A stretch of DNA of 64,000 nucleotides from Terriglobia bacterium (GTDB lineage: Bacteria > Acidobacteriota > Terriglobia > JAIQFV01): contig JAIQFV010000001.1 of assembly GCA_020073085.1 (NCBI GenBank), positions 310,001-374,000 on the forward strand, read 5' to 3'. Of this stretch, positions 27,938 through 35,802 are shown in pieces. The first letter of the stretch is position 1, and each line of letters opens with the position of its first letter. The notes under the pieces were generated by a model that saw nothing but the letters and a program-made list of their open reading frames with translations, did no database searches and was not told the DNA's origin. A program made the position numbers and the translations under genes.

Positions 27938-28231
27938 TCATTTGACTTCAAAGTCAACGGAGCAAACCTTCTCGTTAATGCGTCGTGATTCCTCCACCAG
28001 GGTGACATGTTCGGGATGCGCAGAGTAAACCTCCAAAGCCGCTCGATCGGCGAAGGTGAAGACGATGGCGACATCAAACGATCGTTGCATGTGCATTACG
28101 TCTTCCCCCACTTCCGCGGAGGCGATTCCGGGGACTCGCTCAGGGAGGGCTCGAAGCATGTGCAGGAAGTTCTGTCGCCGCTCCGGAGGGGTCTCTGTCT
28201 TATACTTGAAAAATACGATGTGGCGTAACAT
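27938..28231 (-). CDS. Dabb (stress-responsive alpha-beta barrel) domain protein
   Basis: From the ATG at 28231 (GAGG about 9 nt upstream) the product has 97 residues and begins MLRHIVFFKYKTETPPERRQ, the standard Dabb opening. The core continues SFDVAIVFTFADRAALEVYSAHPEH and ends VCSVDFEVK. Dabb proteins are small dimeric ferredoxin-like barrels; some are enzymes in polyketide or degradation pathways and many are unassigned. The frame is open to 28288 but the extra residues have no support. Confidence 0.88.
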   Translation of the reverse strand: MLRHIVFFKYKTETPPERRQNFLHMLRALPERVPGIASAEVGEDVMHMQRSFDVAIVFTFADRAALEVYSAHPEHVTLVEESRRINEKVCSVDFEVK

Positions 28232-28709
28232 GACGATAACCTCGCTCTTGGTCGGCCTTCCCGTTTCCCATGTCTGGCCAACTCCCAACGGTCGAAATCA
28301 CGAAATCACTGGAGAAGTTGCATGTAAGAAATTCACCTTGAGTTCGGGGTACGAGCCACACCTTGACGCTCCGGGGTTACTTTGCTTCATCGGTTTGGCG
28401 GTTCCCAGTGCCCGGTCGTACAGTGCTGCAACAGGGTGAAAAGTAAGAACGAGACGCAAGCTAACATGCCTCTTTATAGCATCGCAAGCACATTTCTCTA
28501 TTCACGGGGCCTGAAACAGCGGTAATTGCCAATGCCCATCGAACGATCCCCTAGACGGTCGTGATCCAATGCAGAGTCTAGCCTCAAAGGTGCAACACTT
28601 GTCAATGACTCATGATATCTATATTGGATGAAATAACCATTTATATTGTATCATTTATCACCTTATCAGGCAGAGGTCTGCAATCAAGTGTTGCATCCTG
28701 TGGTATAAT
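28232..28709. other. Upstream region of the sigma-54 activator gene
   Basis: This 478-nt region separates the divergent Dabb gene from the activator. The right half is AT-rich and carries an exact inverted repeat described separately. A TATAAT hexamer at 28704-28709 abuts the GTG start, which is too close to serve that start unless translation begins further downstream. A further TGCAACA half-site lies at 28427-28433. Confidence 0.5.
28591..28695. promoter_or_regulatory. Inverted TGCAACACTTG / CAAGTGTTGCA arms upstream of the activator gene
   Basis: TGCAACACTTG at 28591-28601 is perfectly mirrored by CAAGTGTTGCA at 28685-28695. The TGCAACA/TGTTGCA cores equal the half-sites in the enhancer-like palindromes at 30164-30201 and 45270-45293, so I read these as probable autoregulatory binding sites of the activator encoded next door. 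This is inference from motif sharing. Confidence 0.6.
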
Positions 28710-30149
28710 GTGAACACGATTAGTCGGAATTCGGTCCAATTGGGGACTCAGCAGGGGACAGGCGACGAGCCATTGAGCGAAAGCGAATTAATTCAAATCA
28801 GCGAAGGGTTGATTGTTCAATCCCGCGAGTATTGGGACCATGCCGACACGCTGGGGGCGATCCTCAACAATATCAGCGACGGTGTGATGACCTACGACGC
28901 CGACTTCAGGATCACCCGATTCAATCGGGCAGCTGAGGAGATTACCGGTTACTCGGCTGAGGAAGCCATTGGGCAGACCTGCCGCCATATCTTTCGTTGC
29001 ACCGCGTGCGATCCTTCGTGTGGCATGTTTACGACGGTGCAGAATCAAATCCCCGAAAAGGACACCGAGGTTCGCCTGGAGCGCAAGAATGGGGAGATTC
29101 GCATCGCTCGTGTGAGCACAGCCATCCTTCGCGACACCGGCGACCGCATTGCGGGGATCGTGGTCACCTTCCGCGATATCAGCGAGCTGATGACCCTGAA
29201 GAAGGAGCTCATCGGGCGATATCAATTCCACAGCATCATCGGGAAGAGTCACCGCATGCAGGAGACGTTTGCCCTCATTGAAGATGTGGGGGAATCCGAC
29301 GCCACGGTATTAGTTCTCGGAGAGAGTGGAACCGGCAAGGAACTGATTGCCCGCGCCATCCATCATCAGAGCCGCCGTTCTCAGTTTCCCTTTGTAAAAG
29401 TCAACTGTTCCGCCCTGGCGGAAACCCTGCTTGAGAGTGAGCTCTTCGGCCATGTGAAGGGGGCCTTCACAGGCGCCTACCGGGACAAGATCGGGCGTTT
29501 CGAACTCGCGCAGCAGGGATCTATTTTTCTCGATGAAATCGGGGACATCTCGCCGAACATCCAGTTGAAGCTTTTGCGGATTTTGCAGGAGCGTGAAGTG
29601 GAGAGGGTCGGGGATTCCAAGGTCATCACGGTGGATGTCCGCATCATTGCCGCCACCAACCGGAACCTGCGACAGTTGGTGGACGAGTTCAAGTTCCGGG
29701 AAGATCTGTTTTACCGGCTCAATGTCATTCCGGTTTCGATCCCGCCGCTGCGCGAACGAAAGGAAGACATCCCGTTGCTCCTCGATCATTTTATCTCCCA
29801 ATTCAACGAAGAGACGGGAAAGAACATCGCGGGAATTACCAAAGAGGCGCTCAATATCATGATGGACTTTGACTGGCCCGGGAATATCCGCCAGCTCGAG
29901 AATGCCGTGGAGCATGCCTTTGTGAAGACCCACGGCCGATCCATTGAACCGGTCTCTCTGCCTATTGAGATCTGCCTGGGCTCGAAGCACTTTCAAGTCT
30001 CCCAGCAGGGGGCGATGGACGAACGTGAGAAGCTCATCGCCGCATTGCAACAGGCAGGCTGGAACAAGGCAAAGGCCAGTCGGGAGCTCGGAATCGACCG
30101 CGTCACCTTGTGGCGTAAGATGAAGAAATTTAATATCTCTGCACCTTAA
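28710..30149 (+). CDS. Sigma-54-dependent transcriptional activator with cysteine-rich PAS sensor
   Basis: A 479-residue bacterial enhancer-binding protein. A PAS domain (about 45-165) contains four cysteines in CRHIFRCTACDPSC (C91, C97, C100, C104). The AAA+ domain has Walker A GESGTGKE (204-211), the sigma-54 contact loop GAFTGA (251-256), Walker B IFLDEIGD and the arginine-containing FREDLFYRLNV. A Fis-type helix-turn-helix closes the protein (GWNKAKASRELGIDRVTLWRKM). There is no receiver domain, so the signal probably enters through PAS. The GTG start has no visible ribosome binding site, and a start up to about 20 codons downstream is possible. It heads the cluster it probably controls. 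Confidence 0.93.
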   Translation: MNTISRNSVQLGTQQGTGDEPLSESELIQISEGLIVQSREYWDHADTLGAILNNISDGVMTYDADFRITRFNRAAEEITGYSAEEAIGQTCRHIFRCTACDPSCGMFTTVQNQIPEKDTEVRLERKNGEIRIARVSTAILRDTGDRIAGIVVTFRDISELMTLKKELIGRYQFHSIIGKSHRMQETFALIEDVGESDATVLVLGESGTGKELIARAIHHQSRRSQFPFVKVNCSALAETLLESELFGHVKGAFTGAYRDKIGRFELAQQGSIFLDEIGDISPNIQLKLLRILQEREVERVGDSKVITVDVRIIAATNRNLRQLVDEFKFREDLFYRLNVIPVSIPPLRERKEDIPLLLDHFISQFNEETGKNIAGITKEALNIMMDFDWPGNIRQLENAVEHAFVKTHGRSIEPVSLPIEICLGSKHFQVSQQGAMDEREKLIAALQQAGWNKAKASRELGIDRVTLWRKMKKFNISAP

Positions 30150-30163
30150 TTTTCACAAAAAAC

Positions 30164-30201
30164 TGCAACAAAAACCCGCAACATTTGCGTTGCATGCAAC
30201 A
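30164..30201. promoter_or_regulatory. Enhancer-like sites (UAS) for the sigma-54 activator
   Basis: TGCAACA (30164-30170), GCAACA (30178-30183) and the perfect 12-bp palindrome GTTGCATGCAAC (30189-30200) are clustered. The palindrome centre is about 114 bp upstream of the -24 GG at 30308-30309, a normal distance for enhancer-binding proteins acting by DNA looping. The same palindrome type recurs at 45270-45283. Confidence 0.65.
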
Positions 30202-30304
30202 AAAATCCCAATCAGACCTTTCCACCGCGTGTTTCAAGAGGTCTTCACCTCGCTGTAACTAAACGATTTCCCGCTTTTCTTCCAACCGCCGGTTCATGCC
30301 CTCG

Positions 30305-30321
30305 TTTGGAAAATCAATTGC
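30305..30321 (+). promoter_or_regulatory. Candidate sigma-54 (-24/-12) promoter of the MerR-headed cluster
   Basis: TTTGGAAAATCAATTGC has GG at 30308-30309 and GC at 30320-30321 separated by exactly 10 nt, as required for sigma-54, and keeps the TTGG and TTGC parts of the consensus while lacking the CAC after GG. It is 14/17 identical to the candidate at 45399-45415, and both lie downstream of the same palindrome type. Confidence 0.65.
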
Positions 30322-30467
30322 CCAATAACAGGTTAGGGAGAGACAAGGCGAACTCTCTATCCCCGAGCGAGTCCAGAGGCATGAATATGGTGCAGGTTTG
30401 ACCCAAGCCCAGGCGAGGCGGTATTCGCTACTAGAAATGCGAGCAGCCGAGAAGAAAGGAACCAAAT

Positions 30468-30974
30468 ATGGCAAGTGTGGCACCTACCAACAATTTGATC
30501 AAGATCGGGGCCCTGGCCAGAAATGCGCATGTCTCTTTGAGAACCCTTCGATATTACGAGGAGATCGGGCTGATCGCTCCCGCTTCCCATAGCAAAGGGG
30601 GGCATCGGCTGTACTCAGGGGATGATGTCAAAAAACTGGAAGTCATTAACTATCTGAAGTCACTCCCGCTCTCCCTGGACGAAATTAAGGAGATCTTCAC
30701 CGTCAAGAGGAACGCGCCCGCGCGCGAGAAAAAAGAACAGGTTGCCGTGCTTACGAAGTTGCTGGAGTCCAAATTGGGAGCCGTCAACGGCAGGATCCGG
30801 GAATTGACGGAGGTCAAGGATGAACTGGCCGGGATGGTCGACATTCTCCGTGAATGTGCCCGATGCGAAGGAAAACCTCTGCTGGAAGCGGAATCCTGTA
30901 GTGACTGCGCAGCCATTGAGCGTCATGGTCACGCGCCCTTAATGATGTCTGTTTTTCTGGAACGAGGCGCCTAA
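30468..30974 (+). CDS. MerR-family transcriptional regulator
   Basis: A 168-residue protein preceded by AAAGGA. The N-terminal winged helix-turn-helix is typical of MerR (LIKIGALARNAHVSLRTLRYYEEIGLIAPA), followed by the dimerisation coiled coil (about 85-130). The C-terminal tail contains a cysteine pair CARC and a second pair CSDC in a short acidic segment, then HGH. Such cysteines may bind metal or sense redox state; the ligand is unknown. It heads the cluster and its stop is 3 nt from the uspA ATG, so the two are co-transcribed. Confidence 0.93.
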   Translation: MASVAPTNNLIKIGALARNAHVSLRTLRYYEEIGLIAPASHSKGGHRLYSGDDVKKLEVINYLKSLPLSLDEIKEIFTVKRNAPAREKKEQVAVLTKLLESKLGAVNGRIRELTEVKDELAGMVDILRECARCEGKPLLEAESCSDCAAIERHGHAPLMMSVFLERGA

Positions 30975-30977
30975 CAA

Positions 30978-31517
30978 ATGCTAAAGAAGATTTCTCCCGA
31001 GGTCGTATTGGACGCTCCCACTCCAAAGAACCCGATGTCAGGCTTCCTGATCCAGAAGATCCTGTTCCCGACGGACTTTTCAAATTACGCCAATTATGCC
31101 CTCAAGTATGCGATCTCGTTGGCGACGCATTTCAATGCCACCCTCTATGTCCTCCATGTGAATGTCCTGCTGGCGCAGAATTATCCGCCCGAGGTGTACC
31201 ACGGGATGGACGCGGACTACATCGCTTATTTGAAACATTGCGCCAAGGAGAGTCTGCAGAAGGTGGTTCCGGCTGATGTCAAAGCCCAGATCCGGGTCGA
31301 GGAAATCCTGGAGAAGGGGGTCCCTTACCAGGAGATTGTCCGGAAGGCGCAGGCCCTGGGGGTTGACCTCATTGTGATGTCCACGCGCGGCCGGACAGGG
31401 CTTGACCATACCCTCACGGGTTCGACGACAGAGCGTGTAGTTTCGCTGGCCCCGTGTCCGGTGCTTTCCATCAAGTATCCTGAATTCGAGTTTTCCAAGC
31501 CGAAAGCCGCTGAATAG
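30978..31517 (+). CDS. Universal stress protein (UspA family)
   Basis: A 179-residue single-domain Usp. The domain begins IQKILFPTDFSNYANYAL and contains LYVLHVNV and the ATP-binding signature GVDLIVMSTRGRTGLDHTLTGSTTERVV with the G-2x-G-9x-G(S/T) pattern, so it is probably an ATP-binding Usp. The first 19 residues may be an extension; an in-frame ATG at 31035 is the alternative start. UspA proteins in this setting are linked to starvation, energy stress or low oxygen in other bacteria. Confidence 0.92.
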   Translation: MLKKISPEVVLDAPTPKNPMSGFLIQKILFPTDFSNYANYALKYAISLATHFNATLYVLHVNVLLAQNYPPEVYHGMDADYIAYLKHCAKESLQKVVPADVKAQIRVEEILEKGVPYQEIVRKAQALGVDLIVMSTRGRTGLDHTLTGSTTERVVSLAPCPVLSIKYPEFEFSKPKAAE

Positions 31518-31664
31518 CGTGGAGGAGGCCGGCCGGAAAGTTAATACCTTTTGAGTTCATGTGAAAAAAGTTACAACAGTAGGGTCGTTCTTCCCCAAAG
31601 GGGAGACGAGAGCGGGATGCAGGTCTGAAGGAAAATTGATTTTGACATCGACGGGAGAAGCACC

Positions 31665-32798
31665 ATGATCATCGGATTTGTTAAAGAGCCGACCCAGGTG
31701 GAGCGGCGTGTCGCTCTGATTCCTTCCAATGTCCGGGCGCTAATTGAAGAAGGCCACTCGGTTTACTTTGAACGCGGGGCGGGGGAAGGAAGTCATTTCA
31801 ATGATGAAGAGTATGTCAATGCGGGGGCGAAGATCGCCTTCTCGCACGACGAAGTATTGACCCGGACGGAGCTGCTCCTGAAGGTCTCCGCTCCGACGCT
31901 GGATGAACTGCAGTCGATGCGGCGGGACAAAACCGTCCTGGCGTTTTTCCATCTCGCCGTGGCGGGAAGGCCGCTCTTTGAAGAGCTCTTGAAGAAAGAG
32001 ATCACGGCCATCGGCTACGAGGTCATTGAGACCCTGGACGGTCAGCTGCCCGTCCTGCTCCCGATCAGCGAAATAGCGGGCCAGATGTCGGTGTTTATCT
32101 CCGCTCATCTGCTGGAATCCCACAACAACGGGCGGGGCGTGCTGCTCGGCGGGGCCCCGGGAATTCCTCCGGCCTCGGTGGTGATCCTGGGGGCGGGTCA
32201 AGTCGGGACCTGGGCGGCCCAGACCGCCGTCGCGAACGGCGCCCATGTGATGGTCCTCGATTCGGATGTCAACAAGCTTCGCCGATTAATGTCACGGCTG
32301 GGAAATCGCGTCGTCACCGCGGTCGCCGATACCTACAATATCGAGCGCGCGGTGCGTCACGCGGATGTTCTGATTGGCGCGGTCCTGATTCACGGCGGGA
32401 AGACCCCCCACGTAGTCACTCAGAAGATGGTTGAAACCATGAAACCGGGCAGCGTCATTATTGACGTGTCCATCGACCAGGGTGGGAGCATTGAAACCAG
32501 CCGCCCGACGACGCTGGCGCAGCCGACCTTCGTTCACAAGGATGTGATTCATTACTGCTGTCCGAACCTGACCGCGAACATCGCCCGCACGGCCTCGATC
32601 GCGCTCTCCAACGCCAGCCTGCCGTATGTGCGCGAGATTGCCGCCCTCGGCACGGAAGAGGCGGTCCGCAAGCACCTCGACCTGGCTCGAGGCGTGTTTA
32701 CTTATCGGGGTCACTGTACGCGCGAACAAATCGCCGAGATCTTTGATGTCAAATACGAACCCCTCGACACCCTCACCTCCGCTTATATCTGGTCCTAA
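31665..32798 (+). CDS. ald: Alanine dehydrogenase
   Basis: A 377-residue member of the alanine dehydrogenase/transhydrogenase family, which interconverts pyruvate, ammonium and NADH with L-alanine. The N-terminal substrate domain starts MIIGFVKEPTQVERRVALIP and has GHSVYFERGAGEGSHFNDEEY; the NAD-binding fold shows VVILGAGQVGTWAAQTAVANGA and VMVLDSD. The region normally reading HYCVANMPGAVPRTS is HYCCPNLTANIARTAS, so this is a divergent member and another imino-acid substrate is possible. The start follows GGGAGAAGC. It lies 147 nt after uspA in the same direction. Confidence 0.88.
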   Translation: MIIGFVKEPTQVERRVALIPSNVRALIEEGHSVYFERGAGEGSHFNDEEYVNAGAKIAFSHDEVLTRTELLLKVSAPTLDELQSMRRDKTVLAFFHLAVAGRPLFEELLKKEITAIGYEVIETLDGQLPVLLPISEIAGQMSVFISAHLLESHNNGRGVLLGGAPGIPPASVVILGAGQVGTWAAQTAVANGAHVMVLDSDVNKLRRLMSRLGNRVVTAVADTYNIERAVRHADVLIGAVLIHGGKTPHVVTQKMVETMKPGSVIIDVSIDQGGSIETSRPTTLAQPTFVHKDVIHYCCPNLTANIARTASIALSNASLPYVREIAALGTEEAVRKHLDLARGVFTYRGHCTREQIAEIFDVKYEPLDTLTSAYIWS

Positions 32799-32861
32799 GG
32801 AGGGCGACGAGGAATCCACAATGTGTATATAACCTTCATAAAGGATCGACGTGAGACTGTG

Positions 32862-34190
32862 ATGATCTGGATCAGCAATTATAAGCAGAAGTTGATGAGT
32901 GCTGAGCAGGCCCTCGATGTCGTGAAATCGAACGACCGGGTCTACATCCATCCCGGGTGTGCCGAGCCGGAGGTTCTGGTCGAGGCCCTGATCGCGCGTG
33001 CGCCCAGCCTGCAAAACGTGGAAGTCGTCCATTTGCTGACCATGGGCAATGCCGACTACATCAAGCCGGAGATGGAAGGGCATTTCCGCCACAACGCCAT
33101 GTTTGTGGGAGGAAATGTCCGCAAGGCCGTCAATGAAGGGCGCGCCGATTACACGCCGATTTTCCTGAGCGAGATCGAGGACCTTTTCCTGAGCGGAGCG
33201 CTTCCCATCGATGTGGCCCTGATTCAGGTCTCTCCGCCGGATGAACACGGATTCTGCAGTTTCGGCGTGGGTGTCGACACCACCCTCACCGCCTGCCAGG
33301 TCGCGAAAACGGTCATCGCCCATGTGAATGACCAGATGCCGCGCACGCTGGGGGATTCGTTCATTCATGTGCACAAGATTGACCGCATTGTGGAATGTTC
33401 GCGTCCCGTGCTGGAAATCAAGCGGGTTGAAACGAGCGAACTCCACTGCGCCATCGGCCGGCATGCGGCAAGTCTGGTCGAGGACGGCTCGACGCTGCAG
33501 CTCGGCATCGGCGGGATACCGGATGCGGTGCTTTCCTTTCTTCGAACGAAGAAGGACCTGGGCCTTCACAGCGAAATGTTCTCCGACGGCGTGGCCGAGC
33601 TGGTGGAGATGGGCGTGGTCAACAGCGAGCGGAAGACGCTGCATCCCGGCAAGATTATTGCGGGATTCCTGCTGGGAACCAAGCGCGTCTTCGATTTCGT
33701 GGACAACAATCCGCTTTTCGAATTCCACCCGACCAAGTACGTGAATGATCCTTTCATCATCGCGCAGAACGAGAAGATGGTGGCCATTAACTCGGCCATC
33801 CAGGTGGATCTGACGGGACAGGTCAGTGCCGACTCGATCGGTCATTCGATTTACAGCGGCATTGGGGGACAGGTGGACTTCATTCGCGGGGCCGCGCGAT
33901 CCAAAGGGGGCAAGCCGATCATCGCTCTCCCGGCGACGGCAAAAGACGGCGCCGTCTCGCGAATCGTTCCCCGGCTGGACCCTGGCGCGGGGGTGGTGAC
34001 CTCCCGCGGGGATGTGCACTACGTGGTCACCGAATTCGGGGTCGCTTCCCTTCACGGAAAGACCATCCGGCAGCGTTGCCTGGCGCTGATCGACATCGCC
34101 GATCCCCGGTTCCGTGATGATTTGATGGAGTTCGCCTTCACTCAAAAATGGTTGCCCCTGCAGGTGCGGGTGCCCGCCGAGATCTCCTGA
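32862..34190 (+). CDS. Acetyl-CoA hydrolase/4-hydroxybutyrate-type CoA-transferase
   Basis: A 442-residue family I CoA-transferase. Visible features are SNDRVYIHPGCAEPEVLVEAL at the N-terminus, LQLGIGGIPDAVLSFL, HSEMFSDGVAELVEMGVV (region of the catalytic glutamate) and INSAIQVDLTGQVSADSIG towards the C-terminus. Relatives move CoA between acetate, butyrate, 4-hydroxybutyrate or succinate, or hydrolyse acetyl-CoA. Beside a 2-oxoacid:ferredoxin oxidoreductase it would fit recovery of CoA or energy from acyl-CoA. The ATG at 32862 is chosen because conserved sequence starts there; the frame extends to 32823. Confidence 0.9.
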   Translation: MIWISNYKQKLMSAEQALDVVKSNDRVYIHPGCAEPEVLVEALIARAPSLQNVEVVHLLTMGNADYIKPEMEGHFRHNAMFVGGNVRKAVNEGRADYTPIFLSEIEDLFLSGALPIDVALIQVSPPDEHGFCSFGVGVDTTLTACQVAKTVIAHVNDQMPRTLGDSFIHVHKIDRIVECSRPVLEIKRVETSELHCAIGRHAASLVEDGSTLQLGIGGIPDAVLSFLRTKKDLGLHSEMFSDGVAELVEMGVVNSERKTLHPGKIIAGFLLGTKRVFDFVDNNPLFEFHPTKYVNDPFIIAQNEKMVAINSAIQVDLTGQVSADSIGHSIYSGIGGQVDFIRGAARSKGGKPIIALPATAKDGAVSRIVPRLDPGAGVVTSRGDVHYVVTEFGVASLHGKTIRQRCLALIDIADPRFRDDLMEFAFTQKWLPLQVRVPAEIS

Positions 34191-34261
34191 TCGGGCCGCG
34201 GCTTCCTGCGACAGTCTGAAAGGCCGGTAAGAAACCAATACTGCTCAGAGAGGAATTTCGG

Positions 34262-34522
34262 ATGCCGAATCCACCGCGTGGAAAGATTGACATTACCCAG
34301 GACGAGTGCAAGGGGTGCGCCGTTTGTGTTGACGCCTGTCCCCCGAAGGTCATCCAGCTTTCGACCGCTCTCAATGTTCAGGGGTATCACCCCGCCCAGT
34401 ATCTGGGGGACGGGTGCACGGGATGTGGTATTTGCTTTTATGTCTGCCCCGAGCCCGGGGCCATCACCGTCTACAGATGGCAGGATGAAGAACCCAAGCC
34501 GAAGCAGGACCGTGCGGCATAG
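34262..34522 (+). CDS. 2[4Fe-4S] ferredoxin subunit of the 2-oxoacid oxidoreductase
   Basis: An 86-residue protein with two cluster motifs, [14 protein letters not shown] and [14 protein letters not shown], separated by an insertion of about 25 residues. This corresponds to the delta subunit of KOR/VOR-type enzymes, which passes electrons from the TPP enzyme to external ferredoxin. It follows the CoA-transferase by 71 nt with AGAGGA before the ATG and precedes vorB by 116 nt. Confidence 0.92.
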   Translation: MPNPPRGKIDITQDECKGCAVCVDACPPKVIQLSTALNVQGYHPAQYLGDGCTGCGICFYVCPEPGAITVYRWQDEEPKPKQDRAA

Positions 34523-34638
34523 CACAGCGGCCCGGGCGAGGCGGACCCATCCAACGACATTTGGTAAGACCAGTTTCAATCAACCTTTAGAGCGAAAACA
34601 ACTTTCGGGATCAAAACCACCAAAGCGGACAAATAATC

Positions 34639-35739
34639 ATGAGCAAAGAGCTAATTAAGGGAAATGAAGCCATCGTGAAGGGTGCGATTCTCGCGGGCTG
34701 TCGCGCCTATTTCGGGTATCCCATCACGCCTGCCAGTGAGATTGCGGAAGCGGCCGCCTACTACTTTCCTTTGGTGGGAGGCACTTTTCTTCAAGCCGAA
34801 AGTGAAGTGGCCTCGATCAACATGATCTATGGCGCCTCTTCGGCCGGGCTGCGCTGTATGACCGGCTCCTCCGGCCCAGGGGTGAGCCTGATGCAGGAAG
34901 GGATCTCCTACCTGGCCGGGTCGGAACTCCCTTGTGTGATCGCCGATATCATGCGGGGAGGCCCGGGGCTGGGAAACATTGGTCCGGAACAGGGCGACTA
35001 CAACCAGATGGTTAAAGGAGGAGGCCACGGCAACTATCACAACATCGTGCTTGCCCCCAATTCGGCCCAGGAGATGTGCGATTTAACCATGCTGGCTTTT
35101 GAGCTGGCCGACAAGTACCGCAACCCCGCCGTGGTGCTGGCCGATGGCTACATCGGACAAATGATGGAACCGGTGGATTTTCCAGAGACCGCCCAAGAGG
35201 CGCCGGTGAAGGATTGGGCTGCGCGAGGGGACGCGGCAACCCGAAAGAACGTGATCACGTCGATTTATCTCTCGCATGAGGCGCTCGAGCAGCATGAACT
35301 GCGTCTGGCCGCAAAGTATCGCAAGATCCGGGAAAACGAGGTCCGGTATGAGGCCTATCAAGTGAACGATGCTGAAATTGTGCTGGTCGGTTATGGCATC
35401 GTCTCGCGGGTGCTGCGATCGGCCGTCGACATGGCCCGCCATTATGGTATCCGGGCAGGCTTGTTCCGCCCCATCACGCTCTTCCCTTTCCCCACCCCGC
35501 AACTGGCTGAGATTTCCCTGTCGACGGAGCGTTTTTTGACCGTGGAATTGAGTGATGGACAGCTGGTGGACGACGTGCGACTGGCGATCTCGCGGCGTCA
35601 CCCCTGCGACTTTTACAGCCGCATGGGAGGGTGTGTTCCCTCCACCGAGGAAGTCTTCGAAGTCATTAAGTCGACCATCTCCCACCCTGCCGAGTGCAAT
35701 GAGGCGATGGCCGTCCCGATGGGCCTGCACGCTGTTTAG
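34639..35739 (+). CDS. vorB: 2-oxoacid:ferredoxin oxidoreductase alpha subunit (VorB/KorA type)
   Basis: A 366-residue alpha subunit with the N-terminal pyrimidine-binding domain ([31 protein letters not shown]), [27 protein letters not shown] and a transketolase C-terminal domain from about residue 245. The enzyme class oxidatively decarboxylates 2-oxoacids to acyl-CoA with reduction of ferredoxin, or works in reverse. The subfamily looks like 2-oxoisovalerate or 2-oxoglutarate oxidoreductase; the neighbouring branched-chain aminotransferase favours the former. Confidence 0.93.
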   Translation: MSKELIKGNEAIVKGAILAGCRAYFGYPITPASEIAEAAAYYFPLVGGTFLQAESEVASINMIYGASSAGLRCMTGSSGPGVSLMQEGISYLAGSELPCVIADIMRGGPGLGNIGPEQGDYNQMVKGGGHGNYHNIVLAPNSAQEMCDLTMLAFELADKYRNPAVVLADGYIGQMMEPVDFPETAQEAPVKDWAARGDAATRKNVITSIYLSHEALEQHELRLAAKYRKIRENEVRYEAYQVNDAEIVLVGYGIVSRVLRSAVDMARHYGIRAGLFRPITLFPFPTPQLAEISLSTERFLTVELSDGQLVDDVRLAISRRHPCDFYSRMGGCVPSTEEVFEVIKSTISHPAECNEAMAVPMGLHAV

Positions 35740-35802
35740 CGAGGTCCTGCAAGAAATGAGTAACCGAACATTTACCTTCTAACGAAAACGGAGCCAAAAA
35801 GA

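Larger units (their letters stand above)
30150..30467 (+). other. Control region between the activator gene and the MerR-headed cluster
   Basis: These 318 nt contain no gene. They hold a run of GCAAC/GTTGC half-sites (30164-30201) and a -24/-12 promoter candidate (30305-30321), listed separately. About 135 nt of leader would remain between the predicted start near 30333 and the MerR ATG. Confidence 0.6.

Noticed and set aside
28681-28709. Sigma-70 promoter with TATAAT at 28704-28709 for the activator gene
   Set aside because: No acceptable -35 at 16-18 nt, and the start would fall inside the annotated GTG reading frame; kept only as a doubt about the start codon.
32292-34238. 648-codon open frame on the minus strand
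   Set aside because: It lies fully antisense to the alanine dehydrogenase and CoA-transferase genes, has low-complexity composition and no family motifs; it is a by-product of GC-rich codon use.
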